Origin: CAIVAT01 sp964525995
GTDB taxonomy: Bacteria > Bacteroidota > Bacteroidia > Bacteroidales > FEN-979
DNA: 64,000 nt
NCBI GenBank assembly: GCA_964525995.1
Contig: CAZGIM010000004.1
Location: forward strand, 124,001-188,000
Reading direction: 5' to 3'
How positions within the stretch are numbered: position 1 is the first letter of the stretch; each line of letters opens with the position of its first letter. This document shows positions 59,770-64,000 of the stretch, in pieces. The notes under the pieces were generated by a model, which saw only the letters and a program-made list of their open reading frames with translations, did no database searches and was not told the DNA's origin. The position numbers and the translations under genes are program-made.

Positions 59770-59791
59770 GTTTAATTGTTTGAAATTAAAC
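59770..59791 (+). promoter_or_regulatory. Inverted repeat in the leader of the second Cys/Met PLP enzyme
   Basis: GTTTAATT (59770-59777) and AATTAAAC (59784-59791) are perfect complements with a six-base loop, in the untranslated leader. It may be a weak hairpin or an operator. A S-adenosylmethionine-type riboswitch is not recognisable here. Confidence 0.4.
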
Positions 59792-59821
59792 AAGTTAATA
59801 TAATTTTTTAAATCTGTTTTT

Positions 59822-61012
59822 ATGAAAAATGATCCTTCAACCCGTATTTTTGACCTTCTGCAGTTTGGAGAGTATGGGGATGTCAATCCGTCGGTATGTG
59901 ATTCGGCCACGTTCACATTTATGCAGGCAAAGACCATGCTCGAGACCTTTCAGGGTGAAGCCGAAGGTTGCTTTCTCTATTCGCGACATTGGAATCCAAG
60001 TAATAAATACCTTGCCGACGCACTTGCGGTCATGGAAGGGACCGAATCGGCCTGGGTAACGGCATCCGGAATGGCAGCCATTACCTGTACCATCCTTCAG
60101 ATATGCAGCAGCGGGGATCATATCGTTTCCAGTCAGACCATTTACGGTGGCTCCTTTGCTTTTTTATTTAATTATGTGAAGAAATTCAACATCGGCGTGA
60201 CCTTCGTCGATATCACCAACCACGAAGAAGTCAGGAATGCGATCGGCCCGAATACGAAAATGATCTATACCGAAACCATGACCAATCCGCTGCTTCAGAT
60301 TTCCGATATCCCCGCCCTTGCTGCCATCGCACATGAACGCGATATCAAACTGGTGGTCGACAACACGTTTACCCCAATGATCGTTGCCCCATATCAGCAG
60401 GGCGCCGACGTAGTGGTGTACAGCATGACCAAATTTATAAACGGGAAAAACGATTGCGTAGCCGGCTCCATTTGTGCATCGAAAGATTTTATCGATTCGC
60501 TGAGCAATGTGAATGACGGTACGGCCATGCTTTTGGGACCGGCACTGGATCCGCTCCGATCCTCGGGCATCCTGAAAAATTTGCACACCCTGCACATCCG
60601 AATGAAACAGCACAGTAAAAATGCAGATTATCTGGCCCGGAAATTCAGGGAATATAACATCAAAATCAACTATCCCGGATTAGAGGATCACTGTGGGCAT
60701 GCGACGTTAAAACGAATGATGAATCCGGAATTCGGATTCGGCGGACTGATCACCATTGATATGGGCACAGCCGACCGGGCTGCCCGCCTGATGGAAAAGA
60801 TGGAGCGTGCCGGTGTAGGTTATTTAGCGGTAAGTCTCGGATATTTCAAAACACTATTCAGCAATTCGGGAAAAAGCACCTCCTCCGAAGTACCGGAAGA
60901 GATTCAACGCGACATGGGCCTTTCTGAAGGACTAGTGCGCTTTTCGGTCGGACTTGATCACGATATCGAAAATACCTGGGAAAAGATCAAGAAATGTATC
61001 GACGAAATGTAA
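59822..61012 (+). CDS. Cys/Met metabolism PLP-dependent enzyme (methionine gamma-lyase/OAH sulfhydrylase-like)
   Basis: This 396-residue PLP enzyme has normal length for the family. It shows FLYSRHWNPSNKYLADALAVMEG, VTASGMAAITCTIL, TIYGGSFAFL, ETMTNPLLQISDIPALAAIA and PLP Lys204 in VVVYSMTKFINGKNDCVAG. The C-terminal active-site loop reads VSLGYFKTLFSNSGKSTSSEVP, unlike the common SLGxxETL...HPA...TH pattern. Its reaction may be gamma-elimination or sulfhydrylation and is not certain. An alpha/beta-hydrolase gene follows by three bases. Confidence 0.88.
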   Translation: MKNDPSTRIFDLLQFGEYGDVNPSVCDSATFTFMQAKTMLETFQGEAEGCFLYSRHWNPSNKYLADALAVMEGTESAWVTASGMAAITCTILQICSSGDHIVSSQTIYGGSFAFLFNYVKKFNIGVTFVDITNHEEVRNAIGPNTKMIYTETMTNPLLQISDIPALAAIAHERDIKLVVDNTFTPMIVAPYQQGADVVVYSMTKFINGKNDCVAGSICASKDFIDSLSNVNDGTAMLLGPALDPLRSSGILKNLHTLHIRMKQHSKNADYLARKFREYNIKINYPGLEDHCGHATLKRMMNPEFGFGGLITIDMGTADRAARLMEKMERAGVGYLAVSLGYFKTLFSNSGKSTSSEVPEEIQRDMGLSEGLVRFSVGLDHDIENTWEKIKKCIDEM

Positions 61013-61015
61013 TTC

Positions 61016-62041
61016 ATGCGAAAACCACTTGATCCTAAAGCCAAAGCCTTACTTACTGCAATAGCAGCGACAAATCTTCCCTCTATCGATTCGATCCCCT
61101 TGAATCATGCCCGGATTCAGGTTGAAAGTGGCATGGCTCGGATGAATATTCCGGTCATACCGGTAAAACGGATCACGAATGAATTGATTGACCTTGAAAA
61201 TGAAAGAATTCCGGTAAGGATTTATTACCCGGAGAGTTGGAATCTGGTTGCTTCTCAGGTAGAAATCCCCACCCTGATATTTTTTCACGGCGGAGGATGG
61301 GTGTTTTTTACCCTTGATACCTACGATTCACTATGCACTCACCTTTGTTCGTTGGCAAGTGCTGTTGTGATCAGTGTCGATTACCGCCGTTCACCCGAGT
61401 TCAGGTATCCCGTTCCCCTAAACGATTGCATGGATGCGACTGAATATATACTGACACATTCGGAGAACTGGAACATTTTTTCTGACAGGTTTTATCTGAT
61501 TGGTGACAGTGCAGGCGGCAACCTTGCAGCTGTAACCGCAATGAAATTAAGGGACCTGTACAGGTCGGAGCATCAGAATAGAATTGAATCCCCGACAATT
61601 TCCGGCGACCAGCTTATCAGGCGTGATCTGTATACTAAAATTTCAGGTCAAATTCTGTTGTATCCTGTAACCGATTATTACAGCAATCAGAAACCATCGC
61701 ATCTGACATTCAGCGATGGATACGGTCTTTCGATGAATGACATGGTTTGGTTCTGGAAACAATATCTTGAAAATGAAGATCTTGCCTTCAACCCTTACGT
61801 ATCGCCGCTTCAAGCAGAAGACTTGAGTGAATTGCCTCCGGCACTGGTTATCGTGTCAGGCTATGATCCCTTACGGGATGAAGGAATCCTATATGCAAAT
61901 CGCCTGCAATCGGCCGGTATAAATATCAGTTTATCGGTTTATGGCGGTATGATCCATGGATTTTTAAGCTACCTCGGGATCCTGAAACAGGCCATCCCGG
62001 CTCTTGAAGAGGTCGCTGCCTGGATCCGGGCACAGGGTTGA
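61016..62041 (+). CDS. HSL-type alpha/beta hydrolase
   Basis: This 341-residue hormone-sensitive-lipase-family hydrolase has the oxyanion motif HGGGW at 91-95, nucleophile Ser165 in GDSAGGN, acid Asp284 (GYDPLRDEG) and His314 (IHGF). The N-terminal cap region (about 1-60) is helical. No signal peptide is seen, so it is cytoplasmic. Its start lies three bases after the PLP enzyme gene, so they are co-transcribed. The substrate is an unknown ester; its company suggests, but does not prove, a role with amino-acid or short acyl esters. Confidence 0.86.
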   Translation: MRKPLDPKAKALLTAIAATNLPSIDSIPLNHARIQVESGMARMNIPVIPVKRITNELIDLENERIPVRIYYPESWNLVASQVEIPTLIFFHGGGWVFFTLDTYDSLCTHLCSLASAVVISVDYRRSPEFRYPVPLNDCMDATEYILTHSENWNIFSDRFYLIGDSAGGNLAAVTAMKLRDLYRSEHQNRIESPTISGDQLIRRDLYTKISGQILLYPVTDYYSNQKPSHLTFSDGYGLSMNDMVWFWKQYLENEDLAFNPYVSPLQAEDLSELPPALVIVSGYDPLRDEGILYANRLQSAGINISLSVYGGMIHGFLSYLGILKQAIPALEEVAAWIRAQG

Positions 62042-62057
62042 TCAATCAGATGCAGTA

Positions 62058-62993
62058 TCATACCTGTTCAGCAACTTTCAGGTGCTGATGAATAAATCTG
62101 AGTATCTCGTCCATTGCTTCCGTGGCTTCTTTGAACATGGGGGCCATCAACGGATAGCAATGAAACATTCCCTTACCCGGTCTGAATGTAACTTCAACGC
62201 CAGCCTGCTGTGCTTTGAGATAAAACTGTTTCCCGTCATCGTACAACTCATCATCACATCCTGAATTGATGAAGAGGGGAGGAAGCCCTTTCAGATTGCC
62301 AAAAAGCGGCGAGATCAGCGGATCTTCGCGTCTGTGATCACCAACGTAATGTTTGCTGAAAACAGTCCACGAATTTAGTGGAGCCAGGGAAACCTTATTC
62401 TTCGTCAGGTATGATGCTCCCGAACAGGTCAGATCGGTCCAGGGAGATATTGCAACCGCAGCGGCAGGTAAAGGAAGACCCTGATCTTTCAACGACAGCA
62501 GTGTTGCCAGGCACAATCCACCCCCGGCCGATTCGCCGGCAATCAGAATGTTCTCAGATTTGTAACCGTTTGAAAGTAACCATTTATAAACCGTTACAGA
62601 ATCATCGAGTGCTGCCGGGAACGGATGTTCCGGTGCCAGCCGGTACTCATAAATAAAATTCGCGATGCCGGCCGATCGGGCAAATTTGGAGACAATTCCC
62701 CTGTGATCATTGCAGGATCCTGAAACATAACCCCCGCCGTGTACATACATGATGACCTTATCCGGGGGACTATTTTCGGGAACAAGCCATTCTGCCTGAA
62801 TTCCATCAATAGTAATTGCCTTGACTACGATTCCTTCGGGAATCCTGCCAAATTTGTTTGCACCGCGCTCACAAGTTGCCCGGAATCCCGGAATGGAGGT
62901 ATCCTGATCGAACGTCTCCTTTTTGATACTGCCGTTCAAAAGATGGCGGTTACGAAGCATCAACACGATCAGTTTTCCTTTTACACTTGTCAT
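62058..62993 (-). CDS. Second HSL-type alpha/beta hydrolase
   Basis: This 311-residue member of the same superfamily has HGGGYVSGS at 85-93, Ser155 in GESAGGGL, the acidic position near Asp248 (SGCDDELYDDG) and His278 (GMFHCYP). It is convergent with the preceding hydrolase (16-base gap) but too different to be a recent duplicate; the HGGG and GxSAGG motifs are the main shared parts. It has no signal peptide. Its leader is AT-rich with no exact -7 element. Confidence 0.85.
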   Translation of the reverse strand: MTSVKGKLIVLMLRNRHLLNGSIKKETFDQDTSIPGFRATCERGANKFGRIPEGIVVKAITIDGIQAEWLVPENSPPDKVIMYVHGGGYVSGSCNDHRGIVSKFARSAGIANFIYEYRLAPEHPFPAALDDSVTVYKWLLSNGYKSENILIAGESAGGGLCLATLLSLKDQGLPLPAAAVAISPWTDLTCSGASYLTKNKVSLAPLNSWTVFSKHYVGDHRREDPLISPLFGNLKGLPPLFINSGCDDELYDDGKQFYLKAQQAGVEVTFRPGKGMFHCYPLMAPMFKEATEAMDEILRFIHQHLKVAEQV

Positions 62994-63109
62994 TTTAAAG
63001 CTAAATATTAAAAAATCAGATTAGTACCGGGCTAAACTTTTTTGCCGTAATAAAATTTCTTCGTGGATTTTAATCGTGATATCCTGCCTACAGAAATCCC
63101 GGGAGTATG

Positions 63110-64000
63110 TCAAACCTTACAGACCAGATTCCGGTCTCCGTATGCATCATCGATCCGGGTCACGGTCGGCCAATATTTATCTTCCCTGAGCGAATCGACC
63201 GGAAATGCTGCCTTCTTGCGCGTATAGGGAAATTTCCATTCATCGGCCGACACCATTTGCGCAGTGTGCGGAGCCCTCATGATGACATTGTCCGATTTAT
63301 CGGCTTTCCCTTCGGCAATTTCATCGATCTCTCCTTTGATCATGGCCATTGCTTCGATGAACCGGTTCAGTTCTGAATAAGGCTCACTTTCAGTTGGCTC
63401 TACCATCAGTGTTCCGTGAACGGGAAATGCGACTGTGGGAGCGTGAAATCCGTAGTCCATGAGCCGTTTGGCAATATCAATGGCCCCGATCCCTGTTTGA
63501 CGCGTTATTCCGTTACAATCGACAATCATCTCATGGGCACATCGACCATTTTTCCCTGAATAAAGGATTGGATAATACCGTTCGAGACACGATTTAAGAT
63601 AATTCGCATTAAGGATGGCCATTCGGGTCGCCTCTGTAAGACCCTCGCCGCCCATCATTTTAATGTACGCGTACGATATGGTGAGAATGTGCGCGCTTCC
63701 GTATGGTCCCGAAGCCACCGCTCCGATGCCCGAGCTACCGCCGGTTTCAACCCAGACATGTTTGGGAAGGAATGGCGCAAGATGTTTTGCGACAGCGATG
63801 GGCCCTTCGCCGGGTCCTCCGCCTCCGTGTGGAATGGCAAAGGTTTTATGGAGATTCAGGTGACAAACGTCGGCGCCGATCAATCCAGGATTGGTAAGTC
63901 CAACCTGAGCGTTCATATTGGCGCCATCCATGTAAACCTGTCCACCGTTTTCATGGATAATCCGGATGATTTCGAGGATCTCTTCCTCAAACACCCCATG
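63110..64000 (-). CDS. gcvP: Glycine dehydrogenase (decarboxylating), C-terminal part, cut by window edge
   Basis: GcvP, the P-protein of the glycine cleavage system, decarboxylates glycine and passes an aminomethyl group to lipoyl-GcvH. The frame is open to the right edge; 296 residues and the stop are visible. It begins HGVFEEEILEIIRIIHENGGQVYMDGANMNAQVGLTNPG and contains the PLP-lysine region CHLNLHKTFAIPHGGGGPGEGPI, AHEMIVDCNG, APTVAFPVHGTLMVEPTESE and EWKFPYTRKKAAFP. The C-terminal half of a full-length GcvP, or GcvPB, is possible. The start is outside the window. lpdA, which reoxidises the system's lipoyl group, is about 8 kb away. Confidence 0.95.
   Translation of the reverse strand, partial: HGVFEEEILEIIRIIHENGGQVYMDGANMNAQVGLTNPGLIGADVCHLNLHKTFAIPHGGGGPGEGPIAVAKHLAPFLPKHVWVETGGSSGIGAVASGPYGSAHILTISYAYIKMMGGEGLTEATRMAILNANYLKSCLERYYPILYSGKNGRCAHEMIVDCNGITRQTGIGAIDIAKRLMDYGFHAPTVAFPVHGTLMVEPTESEPYSELNRFIEAMAMIKGEIDEIAEGKADKSDNVIMRAPHTAQMVSADEWKFPYTRKKAAFPVDSLREDKYWPTVTRIDDAYGDRNLVCKV

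Overview
The window is a chromosomal segment from a member of the Bacteroidota, probably a Bacteroidales/Marinilabiliales-type organism, although I cannot name the genus. The evidence is several exact or near-exact TAnnTTTG -7 promoter elements, start codons without Shine-Dalgarno sequences, a gliding-motility/type IX type B C-terminal sorting domain, DUF5686 and DUF4252 proteins, a PorV-like barrel, and the rsfS-ftsH-cdsA-psd gene order. I see no rRNA, tRNA, CRISPR array, prophage, transposase or plasmid function. Most of the window is housekeeping DNA with short gaps.

Layout. 0-6 kb (minus strand): the N-terminus of a secreted GH2 beta-galactosidase, then a sensor kinase, NarL-type regulator, outer-membrane protein and ammonium transporter cluster. 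6-11 kb: a small membrane protein, cutC, a three-gene envelope-stress-like set (YtxH, holin-like membrane protein, small basic protein), an AI-2E family permease and heme O synthase (ctaB). 11-24.7 kb: a DUF5686 barrel, an RlmL-type RNA methyltransferase, pfkA, priA, ftsB/divIC-like, ppk, sixA-like, glyA, a type IX cargo protein and a lipoprotein. 24.8-31.6 kb (plus): guaB, three consecutive SurA-type periplasmic chaperones, and a MoxR ATPase. 31.6-36 kb: pstSCAB with a GPP34-domain gene where phoU would often be. 36-40.7 kb: a radical SAM protein, a POT peptide transporter with a clear intrinsic terminator, and an ECF sigma / membrane protein / DUF4252 operon. 40.7-44.5 kb: a helix-hairpin-helix barrel protein, a PorV-like protein and DUF2461. 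44.5-55.8 kb (minus): a dense run of lpd, rmlC, a lytic transglycosylase, uvrA, a LOG-family gene, rsfS, ftsH, a LUD-domain gene, cdsA and psd. 56-62 kb (plus): two Cys/Met-metabolism PLP enzymes around thrC and thrH, then two HSL-type hydrolases in convergent orientation. The right edge cuts glycine decarboxylase (gcvP).

How genes work together. pstSCAB handles phosphate import, and ppk with a SixA-type phosphatase handles polyphosphate and phosphohistidine chemistry. thrH, thrC and the two PLP enzymes form a homoserine/threonine/sulfur-amino-acid neighbourhood in which ThrH could supply O-phosphohomoserine. glyA and gcvP serve one-carbon metabolism. The three SurA-like proteins probably support outer-membrane protein assembly.

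Less ordinary signals are: low-complexity tandem-repeat patches at gene 3' ends, some encoding the last residues of the upstream protein; a G10 tract inside pstA; an Asp-to-Asn change in the GGDG motif of pfkA; an EF-hand-like loop in PstS; GPP34 next to pst; and perfect palindromes in the beta-galactosidase and sigma-factor promoter regions. I did not find a wholly new multi-gene system.
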